Origin: Casp-Chloro-G3 sp002816715 | GTDB taxonomy: Bacteria > Chloroflexota > Dehalococcoidia > Lucifugimonadales > UBA3495 | Direction: 5' to 3' | NCBI GenBank assembly: GCA_027623815.1 | Contig: JAQBUV010000014.1 | Coordinates: 1-39,780, forward strand | Length of the DNA: 39,780 bases | In this document: piece after piece, positions 1 through 7,868 of the stretch | Position numbering within the stretch: position 1 is the first letter of the stretch | How the letters are laid out: every line of letters starts with the position of its first letter | The notes under the pieces: model-generated | Seen by the model: the letters and a program-made list of their open reading frames with translations, nothing else | The model's database searches: none | What the model was told of the DNA's origin: nothing | Program-made: the position numbers and the translations under genes

Positions 1-64
1 CAGGAAGCTGATTCATGATGCCTTAACTATCCGACGCTTAACCTGCCCCTGTCAATAGGATGGA

Positions 65-238
65 TTACCAGAAACAGGAGGGGGTTGAGCAATTACCTCT
101 TGCTTTACCGGCTTGTTGCATAGCTTTATAGGCGACTATTAATCCAGCTGTAGATACGATGACACCAAGAATCCCAACGAAGGCCCCCCAGTTGTTTAGG
201 AAGTAGTCCATCATTAGCACATATGATACACCACTCAT
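65..238 (-). CDS. small single-pass membrane peptide (57 aa), unknown function
   Basis: This short reading frame encodes 57 residues. It starts MSGVSYVLMMDYF and has one clear hydrophobic helix at about residues 18-38 (WGAFVGILGVIVSTAGLIVA), followed by a basic, Gln-rich stretch (YKAMQQAGKAR) and a Cys-containing tail. That is the usual layout of an N-in or N-out membrane anchor followed by a cytoplasmic segment. It lies 36 bp downstream of the EthD-like gene on the same strand. The start is uncertain: no good Shine-Dalgarno sequence is seen, and Met9 or Met10 are alternatives. It could be the anchor remnant of a longer protein. I do not recognise a family. Confidence 0.4.
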   Translation of the reverse strand: MSGVSYVLMMDYFLNNWGAFVGILGVIVSTAGLIVAYKAMQQAGKARGNCSTPSCFW

Positions 239-274
239 GTATGCATGGCCTATTAGGCTGAGTCAGAGGGGAGG

Positions 275-679
275 TTAAACCTTCTCCCGCTCCGGGTGGA
301 ACCCGGAATGGTCTTCATATGAGCCGACTAGCGGGTATATCTGCTTGTAAACGCCTCGGGAACGCTGGGTGATGTAGGTGTTGACCCGGTCGCGCAGTTC
401 GCTGGGGCGCAGGCGCTGGGCCTTATATTCCTCGCTTTCCAGGCAACTGCTGTCGTCCATTTCCCAGATGCACAGGTACTTCAACACTCCGCCGCGTCCT
501 TCTTCCAACTTGAACCGACGGGCGCTGACGTAGCCGGGGATTTCCAGCCGCTCGACCAGATGTTCGTCGTCGTACCAGCGGTTGAACTCCGCCTCATGCT
601 CCGGTTCCACGTCCATCATTACCACCATGACCGTGCCGCCGATGTGTTGGATAGGGTGGTTGTCGTTTTGATTTGTCAT
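275..679 (-). CDS. EthD/NIPSNAP-like dimeric alpha-beta barrel protein
   Basis: A 134-residue soluble protein. After a short polar N-terminus comes a beta strand (TVMVVMMDVEP) and then the motif FNRWYDDEHLVERLEIPGY, which is typical of ferredoxin-fold dimeric alpha-beta barrels of the EthD, NIPSNAP and antibiotic-monooxygenase type. In that family the Tyr-Asp-x-x-His segment lies near the small-molecule pocket. The start ATG has a good ribosome-binding site (AGGAG, 4 nt upstream on the minus strand). It is transcribed divergently from the MFS exporter at 896, so the two could serve the same small molecule, but this is only context. The substrate cannot be told from sequence. Confidence 0.7.
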   Translation of the reverse strand: MTNQNDNHPIQHIGGTVMVVMMDVEPEHEAEFNRWYDDEHLVERLEIPGYVSARRFKLEEGRGGVLKYLCIWEMDDSSCLESEEYKAQRLRPSELRDRVNTYITQRSRGVYKQIYPLVGSYEDHSGFHPEREKV

Positions 680-895
680 AACGCTCCTGTCTATTATTAA
701 AACTCAAGAGTCGGTGCTCCAAGTCAGCACTTGATCTTGCCGTAGTGACTACCCCTCACAATTTATGCCCCATACAAAGAGTGCTGAATGTGGCAGATTG
801 CTTTCAGGGGCGAATAACCCAAATCTTGCCCTAAAATGATAAGCTTAATCAGTTCAAAACGTCAAAAGGTAGTTCACCGACTCTAGGAATAACTA
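680..895. promoter_or_regulatory. divergent intergenic promoter region
   Basis: This AT-richer 216-bp gap lies between two divergently transcribed genes, so it must hold promoters for both. The minus-strand gene has AGGAG just before its ATG. The plus-strand gene has TAGGA shortly before its TTG start. I see no operator that I can name. Confidence 0.4.
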
Positions 896-2386
896 TTGCT
901 GCAAGCCATAGCCCGTAGTCCCCGGTACAAATGGTGGGTATTTTGCACCATCGGCATTGGCATCTTCTTCTCTGTTGTTGACCACGGCAGCGTCCTGGTC
1001 GCCCTGCCTGAGATCGAGTCCCATTTCGGTAGTGACCTGCCCACTGTGCAGTGGGTGGTGGTTGGCTACGCCCTCGCCATCAGTGTCCTCCTGTTACCAG
1101 TGGGAAAGCTGGCCGATACCGTTGGTCGAAAGCGGGTCTATGTCGCTGGTCTGGTGGTCTACCTGGTGTCGGCCATCGTGTCTGGCTTTGCCGTAAATAT
1201 GACCATGTTGATCACGGCGCGGGTCTTCCAGGGTATTGGCTCAGCCATGATTCAGGGAATCGCGATGGCGATGATAATTTCCGCCTTTCCGTCCAATGAA
1301 CGGGGCAAGGCGTTAGGCTCCAACATGAGCGTGGTCGGCAGCGGAGCCATCGCTGGCCCGGCCCTGGGCGGCTTTCTGGTCAGCGTGCTGGGGTGGCGGT
1401 GGGTCTTCTTCGTGAATGTGCCCTTCGGAATAATAACCATACTGGCGTCGATATTGATTTTGGAACGAGGCCAATCGGCTGCGGAAACGACCGATGACAA
1501 GAATTCAGGCTTCGACTGGTTGGGGGCGGTGTTGTCGGGCGCGGTTTTGTTGATCTTCCTGTTGGTGGTGAGCAACGGCGACCGATTCGGATGGACTTCT
1601 TACCTGGTAGTCGGTGGAGCTTTCTCATTCGTCGCGTTGGCCGTGGCTTTTGTCTGGTGGGAATTGCGGGTAGCGGTACCCATGCTGGAACTGCGATTAT
1701 TCACGCGCAAGCTGGTGGCAATGGGTGTGGCGGCAGGCTGGCTGTCCTTTTTCGGTGGCTCAGCCCTCAGATTCATTGCGCCCTTTTATCTGCAAAGACT
1801 GTTGGGACTCAGCCCAGGGCAAGTTGGCCTGCTGATGATTCCCGCGGCGGTCTGCATGATAGTGGTCGGCCCAATCAGCGGCCGGTTGTCGGACAAATTT
1901 GGCTGGCGCGGTCTGACCATGAGCGGAATGGCGCTGTCGGCCATCGCCGCATTTACGTTGGCCAGCACCCTGGCGGAAAACTCTCCTGCGCTGTTGATTG
2001 TCGCCATGCTAATGCTTCAGAGCACCGGCATTGGCCTGTTCAACTCGCCCAACAACAGTTCAATATTCAGTGCCGTTGAGCCGTCCAGCTATGGAGTGGT
2101 ATCAGCGCTGACCCAATTGGTACGTAACTCGGCCAATGTTCTGGGCGTGGCGTTGACTACCACCGTGGTGGTGACGGTCATGGGCTTGCGGGGGGCTGAA
2201 CCCAGTTTGGACGCGGTGTCTCCCCAAATTGCCGATGCATTTGTCGCTGGGCTACGGGTGGCATTTCTGATGCTGGGCGGGTTCACCACACTGGGCCTGG
2301 TTATTACATTCTTGAGAGGTGAGCGGGCCAAACCGGTTCCAGCACCGGCGACGCAACCGAGTGCCAGCGGGGCGTTGTCGGATTAG
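896..2386 (+). CDS. MFS transporter, DHA2 (EmrB/QacA) family
   Basis: A 496-residue inner-membrane protein with the many hydrophobic segments expected of a 14-helix drug:H+ antiporter. Family marks are visible. VVDHGSVLVALPEI lies in helix 1 (the D1 motif region). GKLADTVGRKRVY is motif A between helices 2 and 3. ARVFQGIGSAMIQG is motif B. GSGAIAGPALGG is the antiporter motif C in helix 5. Known members export hydrophobic drugs or metabolites using the proton gradient. I chose the TTG at 896 because TAGGA lies 6-7 nt upstream. The charged tail after residue 470 is probably cytoplasmic. The gene is divergent from the EthD-like protein, so a shared inducer is possible but unproven. Confidence 0.9.
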   Translation: MLQAIARSPRYKWWVFCTIGIGIFFSVVDHGSVLVALPEIESHFGSDLPTVQWVVVGYALAISVLLLPVGKLADTVGRKRVYVAGLVVYLVSAIVSGFAVNMTMLITARVFQGIGSAMIQGIAMAMIISAFPSNERGKALGSNMSVVGSGAIAGPALGGFLVSVLGWRWVFFVNVPFGIITILASILILERGQSAAETTDDKNSGFDWLGAVLSGAVLLIFLLVVSNGDRFGWTSYLVVGGAFSFVALAVAFVWWELRVAVPMLELRLFTRKLVAMGVAAGWLSFFGGSALRFIAPFYLQRLLGLSPGQVGLLMIPAAVCMIVVGPISGRLSDKFGWRGLTMSGMALSAIAAFTLASTLAENSPALLIVAMLMLQSTGIGLFNSPNNSSIFSAVEPSSYGVVSALTQLVRNSANVLGVALTTTVVVTVMGLRGAEPSLDAVSPQIADAFVAGLRVAFLMLGGFTTLGLVITFLRGERAKPVPAPATQPSASGALSD

Positions 2387-2437
2387 CCGCCAAGAATGTC
2401 CTGGGCTGAATTCCTGGTAGGGGTTCAGTTTGGTTCT

Positions 2438-2465
2438 CGCCATTCCGGCGCAAGCCGGAATCCAG
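2438..2465 (+). repeat. REP-like palindrome, copy 3 (ATTCCGGC-gcaa-GCCGGAAT)
   Basis: This 28-bp unit matches the repeat that brackets the GIY-YIG gene at 32.6-32.9 kb. The outer stem pair is A-T here and G-C in the other two copies. That compensatory change keeps the 8-bp stem, so the palindrome itself appears to be conserved. Confidence 0.75.
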
Positions 2466-2567
2466 CAAAGCATATCAATCATCCTAGTGTCTGGGCTAAA
2501 TATCTCGGTAGTTTAGCTCACCGAAATTAGCAGCGATGAGCATATTAAAACTACCGAAAGAACTGCG

Positions 2568-2601
2568 CGAAGGTGTACTAGTGTCTGGACACTGACCTTC
2601 G
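2568..2601. repeat. two-step hairpin upstream of rpiB
   Basis: CGAAGGT pairs with ACCTTCG, and inside that AGTGTC pairs with GACACT around a 2-nt loop. An asymmetric internal bulge (GTACT opposite G) separates the stems. No T-tract follows. It may be a repeat or an mRNA leader structure; the sequence alone does not decide. Confidence 0.45.
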
Positions 2602-2760
2602 CCGGTGTGACCAACGGAGTCCCATTCCTGATCCGGCAAACTGAACCATTACTCCCCGCATCCGCGACGGTGGACAGAAATTATGATATGGCGTAGATTG
2701 AGGATAAGCGCAACGTAAATTGTACCCGCGTTGCAGTATTGCGTTGCTCAGGAGGTTAGC

Positions 2761-3189
2761 GTGCGTATTGCTATTGGATCGGACCATGCTGGATTTGCCT
2801 ACAAAGAGAAAATACGCGATTTTTTAGCGGAGCAAGGTCACCAGGTTCAGGACATGGGGACTTACTCCGACGAATCGGTGGACTACCCAAAGTGGATACG
2901 CCCGGTGGCCGAGGCGGTGGCTCGCGGTGAGTACGAGCGAGGCATCGTGTTGGGCGGCTCCGGCAACGGCGAGGCCATCGTCGCCAACAAGGTGCGGGGA
3001 ATCCGGTGCACCCTCTGCTGGAACGTTGAGTCGGCCACATATGCGCGTCAGCACAACGACGCCAATGTCCTGTCCATTGGCCAGCGGCTGGTCAGCGAGC
3101 AAACCGCCCTAAAAGTGGTTGAAGTCTGGCTCAATACCGATTTCGAGGGAGGACGCCATGAAAGAAGGATCAAGCAGATTGAGCAATAA
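2761..3189 (+). CDS. rpiB: ribose-5-phosphate isomerase B (RpiB/LacAB family)
   Basis: The 142-residue enzyme interconverts ribose 5-phosphate and ribulose 5-phosphate in the pentose phosphate pathway. I place the start at the GTG at 2761 because GGAGG sits 5 nt upstream and MRIAIGSDHAG is the normal family N-terminus; the frame stays open upstream to 2731. Asp8-His9 and the phosphate loop GGSGNGE (65-71) are present. In E. coli RpiB this loop carries the catalytic Cys. Here it is Gly, as in Mycobacterium tuberculosis RpiB, where a Glu (here Glu71) acts as base. His98 matches the ring-opening His. An allose-6-phosphate or similar aldose isomerase is the main alternative. The next gene starts 26 bp downstream. 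Confidence 0.92.
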   Translation: MRIAIGSDHAGFAYKEKIRDFLAEQGHQVQDMGTYSDESVDYPKWIRPVAEAVARGEYERGIVLGGSGNGEAIVANKVRGIRCTLCWNVESATYARQHNDANVLSIGQRLVSEQTALKVVEVWLNTDFEGGRHERRIKQIEQ

Positions 3190-3215
3190 CCGCCAATTAT
3201 TTCGCCAGTTATTTC

Positions 3216-3983
3216 ATGGTTGAACCCGTCGCTACCTGGAAGGTTGAGCCGGGCCAGTATCTGAACAAGTCCGTACTGCAAGGGCTGTTGGCTGATTCAA
3301 TGCCTGGTTCCGATGCAATTTCGTCCTCAATTTACCTCCCTCCTGGTGCAATTGAGCCTTTCCTGAGAGCAGCCAGCCGGGACGACCAGAGTTGGGCGTC
3401 GCACTTGACCCAGGCCAACGATTCGGTTTTAGAATCCGCTACCGGAATTGTGGGCTTGCAGACGGGCAACCAGGGCTGGATCATAATCCCTCCGTTTCCG
3501 GTGCTGGAACAGATAACGTTCCCCAAGTGGGAAACCGCTCCGCTGCTTCAATTGCTGGCCGCAGAGTATACTATTGGGGTGGTGCTGCTGCGCTTGGGAC
3601 GCTTTTCGGTCGCGTTATATCGGGGCGAGAAGCTGGTCTCATCCAAGACCGACGCCCGCTACGTCAAAGGCCAGCACAAGAAGGGCGGCTCATCCCAGAA
3701 GCGGTTCGCGCGTATTCGTGAAGGACAGATTCGCCTCATCTACGACAAGACCTGTGCGGCGGTCCGCGCCCAGTTCGAGCCGGTCGCCAAGCAGATAGAC
3801 TACGTGGTATTGGGCGGTGAGAGCTTAACCTTGAATGGATTTTTGCGCATTTGCCCTCACATGGAGCAGTTTCAGAACAGGATTTTAGGCCGACGCTTGA
3901 ATATTCGTGACCCCAAGCGAGATACTTTGGAAGACGTGGGCCACCTGCTGACGCAGAGTCGGGTGTATCCCATAACGTGGTAG
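3216..3983 (+). CDS. Vms1/VLRF1-like peptidyl-tRNA hydrolase (ribosome rescue)
   Basis: A 255-residue protein with an eRF1-like fold signature. The central segment GRFSVALYRGEKLVSS is followed by the basic loop KGQHKKGGSSQKRF (151-164) and then ARIREGQIRLIYDK. This matches the catalytic loop of Vms1/ANKZF1 and of bacterial VLRF1 proteins, in which a GGQ/GSQ-like Gln helps release nascent chains from peptidyl-tRNA on split 60S/50S subunits. The rest (VVLGGESLTLNGFL) fits the same domain. The eukaryotic ankyrin and zinc-finger parts are absent, as is usual in bacteria. It lies 26 bp after rpiB and 21 bp before mutS2, so co-transcription is likely. Function is inferred from the loop and the neighbour. 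Confidence 0.75.
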   Translation: MVEPVATWKVEPGQYLNKSVLQGLLADSMPGSDAISSSIYLPPGAIEPFLRAASRDDQSWASHLTQANDSVLESATGIVGLQTGNQGWIIIPPFPVLEQITFPKWETAPLLQLLAAEYTIGVVLLRLGRFSVALYRGEKLVSSKTDARYVKGQHKKGGSSQKRFARIREGQIRLIYDKTCAAVRAQFEPVAKQIDYVVLGGESLTLNGFLRICPHMEQFQNRILGRRLNIRDPKRDTLEDVGHLLTQSRVYPITW

Positions 3984-4004
3984 CAATTATAAGAACACCG
4001 GGTC

Positions 4005-6476
4005 ATGACCTCCAATAATTTTGCCCTAAACGAAAGCAACGCGTCGCCTAATGTGATGGGCGGATTTTCCCGCACGATTACTCTGCTGGAGTTCGACCAG
4101 ATACGCAGTCGCCTGGCTACGTTCACTCGTACTGTTCTGGGCCGAGAAAAAGCCAACGCGTTAAATCCCTCCTGCGACCTTTTGGACATCGCGACCCGCC
4201 AGCAGGAGACCGCTGAGGCCCGGCAATTCCTGGACCAGGGGGGCGCGTTGGAATGTGGCCCGCCGGATGACCTGCGGGAACTGGTGCAGCGGGCAATGCT
4301 CGACGGGGTTATCCGGGGTGAGGAACTGCACACCTTACAGGTAATGACGGCGGCGGCCCGCTACAACCGCAACCATCTGGTGCGGCACGAACAAATGCCA
4401 TTGTTGGGGGGTATCGCCGAGAATATTCCCAATCTGTCGGCCATTGAGCAAGCCATAGCTGCGGCGATCAGCCCGGCGGGCGAGATTCTGGACGACGCCA
4501 GTCCCGCCCTGCGCCAGCTCCGCAACGACTCGCGGGCGGCCTACAACCAGCTCAACGATGTGATGCAGCGCAGTCTGCGCCGGTTCCAGCGTCGGAGTCT
4601 GGTTCAGGAGTCAATTATCACCCAGCGCAACGGGCGCTTGGTTCTGCTGATTAAAGCTGAGATGAAGTCCCAAACACCGGGCATTGTCCATGACGTGTCC
4701 GACAGCGGGGCCACCGTGTTTGTCGAGCCGATGCCCGCCATTGAACTGGGCAACCGCTGGCGGGAGACTCACCTGGCCGAAGAGCGGGAAGAGGAACGAA
4801 TTCTGCGGCATGTGTCGGCGTTGGTGGGGCAGGCCGGCGATGATTTCCTGCTGACTTTGGACTTGATGGCCCGGCTAGACCTGGCAGTGGCCAAGGGGCG
4901 GTACTCCATGGAGTCTCGTGCCGTTGCGCCTTTCATTTCAGATGACAAAACCGGAGTCAGAAGCCTGCACCTGTCGGCGGCGCGGCATCCGCTGCTTTCC
5001 GGCCAGGTGGTGCCGATCAGCCTGGAAATGGGAGAAAAGTACCGGGTACTGCTGGTCACCGGGCCTAACGCTGGGGGCAAGACCGTCGCGCTCAAGACGG
5101 TGGGTCTGCTGGCACTGATGGCTCACGCCGGTCTGCACGTCCCCGCCGACGAAGCCCGGTTCCCGCTGTTTGATGGCGTCTACGCCGACATCGGCGACCA
5201 GCAGAGCATTGAGCAGTCGTTGTCCACCTTCAGCTCCCACATCCAAAACCTGCGCTCGATCATGGAGCAGGCAACCCACCGCTCTTTAGTTTTGGTTGAC
5301 GAACTTGGCACCAGCACCGACCCGGAGGAAGGTTCGGCCTTGGCTGAAGCCATCCTGAGCCACTTCCACCAGCAAGGGGTTCTGATGGTAGCGACCACTC
5401 ACCATCGGGGAGTGGCCCGCTATGTTCAGGAACAGCCCGAAATGATGAACGCCAGCGTAGACCTGGACCCGCAGACTTTGGAGCCGACCTATCGGGTTAC
5501 CCTGGGTCTGCCGGGGCGCAGCTACGCCATGACCATCGCTGCCCGGTTGGGTATCCCTTCAAGAATCATCGAGCAGGCCAGATCGCTGATGTCACCCACT
5601 GATCGCGCCGCCGAAGATTTGCTGCGGGACCTGCGTGAGGAACGTCTGATAGTTGAACGATTGAGGCAAGAGTCTGAGGAATCCCTGGCGCAGGCCAAGG
5701 CTCAGCAGTTGGAGGTGGAAGAGCGATTGGCCTCGGTGGAGGCGACCAAGGTGGAGCTGGTTGAGGCGGCCCGGCAAGAACTTCAAGACCAGATCAAGGA
5801 TGTTACTGATCGACTGCAGAGGGCCGAGCGTTTGTTGCGGCAGGTTCCAACATCCTCAGCCGCCAGCCCGGGGTTGTCCGAAGCAGTGCGTGAGCAGCGC
5901 GCTGAATTGACCGAGACGCGTCGTCATCTGAATGTCACCCAATGGCAGCCAATTGAGTTGAAACGAGTTCCCTGGCAGGAGAGGCTCAACAGCGGCGACC
6001 GGGTGTTCATCCGGGGCATCCCCCGTCCGGTGGAGATAATTACTCCACCCAATGAAACCGATCAGGTGGAAGTGCTGTTGGGCACCATGCGGGCCAAGAT
6101 ACCGGTTTACCAGTTGGAGCGTCTGGCTGAGTCAGCCCTGCCCTCTGGAAATGCTATTGATGGGCCGCCAAAACCTGGGTTTCGTCAGATCCACGGCGGC
6201 GGCGTTTACTTCAGCCGACCAGCGACTGGGCGTCCGGCGGAGACTGAGATCAATCTGCACGGACACCGGGTGGATGAAGCCCTGGAAAAGGTGGAGGGGT
6301 TTATCAGTGATGCCTCGCTGGACGGAGCGTTTCAAGTACGCATTATCCACGGTAGAGGTACCGGTGCGCTGCGCCGTGCCATCCGTGAGTATCTTACCGG
6401 GCACGCGCTGGTGCTTTCGCTGGCGCCGGATGAAGGGCCTTCCGGCGATGGCGTGACCGTGGTGTCTTTGAGGTAA
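4005..6476 (+). CDS. mutS2: MutS2 ATPase with Smr domain (ribosome collision/rescue factor)
   Basis: The 823-residue protein has the MutS2 order. A clamp/lever region is followed by the ATPase with Walker A GPNAGGKT (353-360) and Walker B LVLVDELGTSTDPEEG (around 430). Next comes a long Glu/Arg/Gln-rich coiled coil (about 530-615), a KOW-like segment (NSGDRVFIRG, near 660), and a C-terminal Smr domain with INLHGHRVDEALE and IIHGRGTGALRRAI. The MutS mismatch-binding domain is missing, so this is not a mismatch repair MutS. In Bacillus, MutS2 splits collided ribosomes and feeds 50S-peptidyl-tRNA to quality control; older work links it to suppression of recombination. Placement next to a Vms1-like hydrolase supports the ribosome role here. 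Confidence 0.95.
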   Translation: MTSNNFALNESNASPNVMGGFSRTITLLEFDQIRSRLATFTRTVLGREKANALNPSCDLLDIATRQQETAEARQFLDQGGALECGPPDDLRELVQRAMLDGVIRGEELHTLQVMTAAARYNRNHLVRHEQMPLLGGIAENIPNLSAIEQAIAAAISPAGEILDDASPALRQLRNDSRAAYNQLNDVMQRSLRRFQRRSLVQESIITQRNGRLVLLIKAEMKSQTPGIVHDVSDSGATVFVEPMPAIELGNRWRETHLAEEREEERILRHVSALVGQAGDDFLLTLDLMARLDLAVAKGRYSMESRAVAPFISDDKTGVRSLHLSAARHPLLSGQVVPISLEMGEKYRVLLVTGPNAGGKTVALKTVGLLALMAHAGLHVPADEARFPLFDGVYADIGDQQSIEQSLSTFSSHIQNLRSIMEQATHRSLVLVDELGTSTDPEEGSALAEAILSHFHQQGVLMVATTHHRGVARYVQEQPEMMNASVDLDPQTLEPTYRVTLGLPGRSYAMTIAARLGIPSRIIEQARSLMSPTDRAAEDLLRDLREERLIVERLRQESEESLAQAKAQQLEVEERLASVEATKVELVEAARQELQDQIKDVTDRLQRAERLLRQVPTSSAASPGLSEAVREQRAELTETRRHLNVTQWQPIELKRVPWQERLNSGDRVFIRGIPRPVEIITPPNETDQVEVLLGTMRAKIPVYQLERLAESALPSGNAIDGPPKPGFRQIHGGGVYFSRPATGRPAETEINLHGHRVDEALEKVEGFISDASLDGAFQVRIIHGRGTGALRRAIREYLTGHALVLSLAPDEGPSGDGVTVVSLR

Positions 6477-6502
6477 TTGTCCTTGTTCTTCAGTAAGGCC
6501 GA

Positions 6503-6530
6503 GTAGGGGCACGCCATGACGTGCCCCTAC
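6503..6530. terminator. hairpin between convergent genes
   Basis: A perfect 10-bp stem GTAGGGGCAC / GTGCCCCTAC with an 8-nt loop lies 27 bp after the mutS2 stop and before the stop of the convergent lipoprotein gene. Only a weak T-rich tail follows (TTATTT). It belongs to a family of GGGGCA-type hairpins also seen near 15.2, 27.7 and 29.7 kb. Confidence 0.6.
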
Positions 6531-6563
6531 TTATTTACAATACGTTTGATCTGGTGTTATCTA

Positions 6564-7538
6564 CTACAGATTATTCTTACAGGTATTGCTGCGGTTATCG
6601 CTGTTTGTGTTATCGGGACAGGTGGTGTTGTCCCAGATGACGCCGCCGATGGACGCGCTGCTCAATCTGGCGTCTTCCAGGTCGGCGTTAGTCAAGTCGG
6701 CAAACTTCAGTATAGCGTTGCTGAGGTCTGCGTCGGTCAGGTCGGCATCGCGCAAATCTGCCAGCGTCAGGTTGGCTCCTCTCATGCGAGTATTGATCAA
6801 TACGGCGTCTTCCAGGTTGGCACCGGTCAAGTTGGCATCCGACAGGTTGGCATTGGTCAGACCCGCGCCGGATAAGTCGGCGCCGGACAAGTCGGCATCG
6901 GACAAGTTGGCACCAATCAAATTGGCATCGGACAAGTTGGCACCACTCAGGTTGGCACCGCTAAAATTGGATTCGGTCAAGTCAGCATCGTTCAGGTCGG
7001 CATCGGACAAGTTGGCACCAATCAGTTTAGCTTCAGCCAAGTCGCTATCGATCAATATCGCGTCGGTCAGGATGGCTCCAGAAAGATCAGCCCCATTCAA
7101 CTCGGCACGATCCAGGTCAGCGCCAGTCAGGTCGGCGTTCGTCAAATTGGCGTCTCTAAGATCGGCGCCGCGAAGGTCGCAGCCCCGCAGATTGACTCCC
7201 CGGCCACGGGCGGCGCAATTCGTGCTACTGAGAACGCCGCTACTGCTGCTGCCACTGCCACTGGCACCGCAGATGATGTTGCCGCCCTGGTCAAAGCCCG
7301 TAACGAAGTTACCTAAGCCGCACTGCTGATTCCTCAGCGTTTCAGCGGCTGAGGGGCCTGCCGGGCCAACTGGGCCTTGGGATCCAATTGAGCCGGAAGA
7401 CCCGGTTTTACCCGAGACCACCGGCGGGTCCGAAGACACCAATAATGGGTTTGGGGACTGGGCATCCGGGGCGCTGTTACAGGCGGCGAAAACCAGGGAA
7501 AAAATGGCTAGAATTCCGAAAATGTAAAACCTCTTCAC
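6564..7538 (-). CDS. pentapeptide-repeat lipoprotein with short collagen-like linker
   Basis: The 324-residue protein begins with a lipoprotein signal (MKRFYIFGILAIFSLVFAAC), with Cys20 as the lipidation site, although Phe at -3 is not ideal. A low-complexity Ser/Pro region follows, including six G-x-y triplets (residues 46-63, GSQGPVGPAGPS), then Cys73 and Cys90. Residues about 115-300 are some 37 tandem A(D/N)Lxx units, which fold as a right-handed quadrilateral beta helix. The tail WDNTTCPDNTNSDNRSNTC carries two Cys that may cap the helix. The start GTG has GGAGG upstream. The lipidated state places it outside the cytoplasmic membrane. Pentapeptide proteins such as MfpA mimic DNA, but a secreted one is more likely structural or adhesive. 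Confidence 0.9.
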   Translation of the reverse strand: MKRFYIFGILAIFSLVFAACNSAPDAQSPNPLLVSSDPPVVSGKTGSSGSIGSQGPVGPAGPSAAETLRNQQCGLGNFVTGFDQGGNIICGASGSGSSSSGVLSSTNCAARGRGVNLRGCDLRGADLRDANLTNADLTGADLDRAELNGADLSGAILTDAILIDSDLAEAKLIGANLSDADLNDADLTESNFSGANLSGANLSDANLIGANLSDADLSGADLSGAGLTNANLSDANLTGANLEDAVLINTRMRGANLTLADLRDADLTDADLSNAILKFADLTNADLEDARLSSASIGGVIWDNTTCPDNTNSDNRSNTCKNNL

Positions 7539-7868
7539 ACTCTCCTCCTCACATATTTTAGGTTGTTGCCGGGCGGATGGATCAGGGGGTGATTGACCAA
7601 TTTATTGGCGGGGCGACGCGATGGGAGAATGAGCGCCCTAATGGTAGCCAATCCCGGCAAGTAATCCTGAGCAATAGCTCCAGCAAGGTTAATTCTACTG
7701 GCGGCAGTTATTGTCAATCTATGATTATGGAAACCAGTTTTGGCGGTTTTTTTGTTTTCCAGAAAGGATTTTGCGTCGGTGGCGGAGAGACCGTGTCTTT
7801 TGACCCTTATCCAAAATGAGGTGTTTGCAATGGAAGAGTTGACATAAGATGCGCTCGGGTTGAAGTCT
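7539..7868. other. gene-free 330-bp stretch
   Basis: Apart from the GGAGG ribosome-binding site of the lipoprotein gene at its left end, I find no gene here. Open frames in it lack ribosome-binding sites and protein-like composition. The lipoprotein promoter should lie here on the minus strand, but I cannot place it with confidence. Confidence 0.4.

Larger units (their letters stand above)
2387..2760. other. gene-free stretch with several palindromes
   Basis: No convincing gene lies in these 374 bases. They hold a REP-like palindrome (2438-2465), a 10-bp inverted repeat TCGGTAGTTT (2505-2514 with 2548-2557), and a two-step hairpin at 2568-2601 (CGAAGGT with ACCTTCG outside, AGTGTC with GACACT inside). 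The 11-mer CTAGTGTCTGG occurs twice, near 2484 and 2578. None is followed by a T-tract, so a simple terminator is not evident. The rpiB promoter should lie in the distal part. Confidence 0.55.

Noticed and set aside
2252..2482. Frame encoding the WIPACAGM-type segment
   Set aside because: This is the well-known product of translating the REP-like palindrome, and the frame is antisense to the end of the MFS gene.
6586..7329. A 247-codon plus-strand frame with Ser/Ala/Pro/Leu repeats
   Set aside because: It is the mirror of the pentapeptide-repeat gene; its repeats follow from the 15-bp period of that gene. It has no ribosome-binding site.
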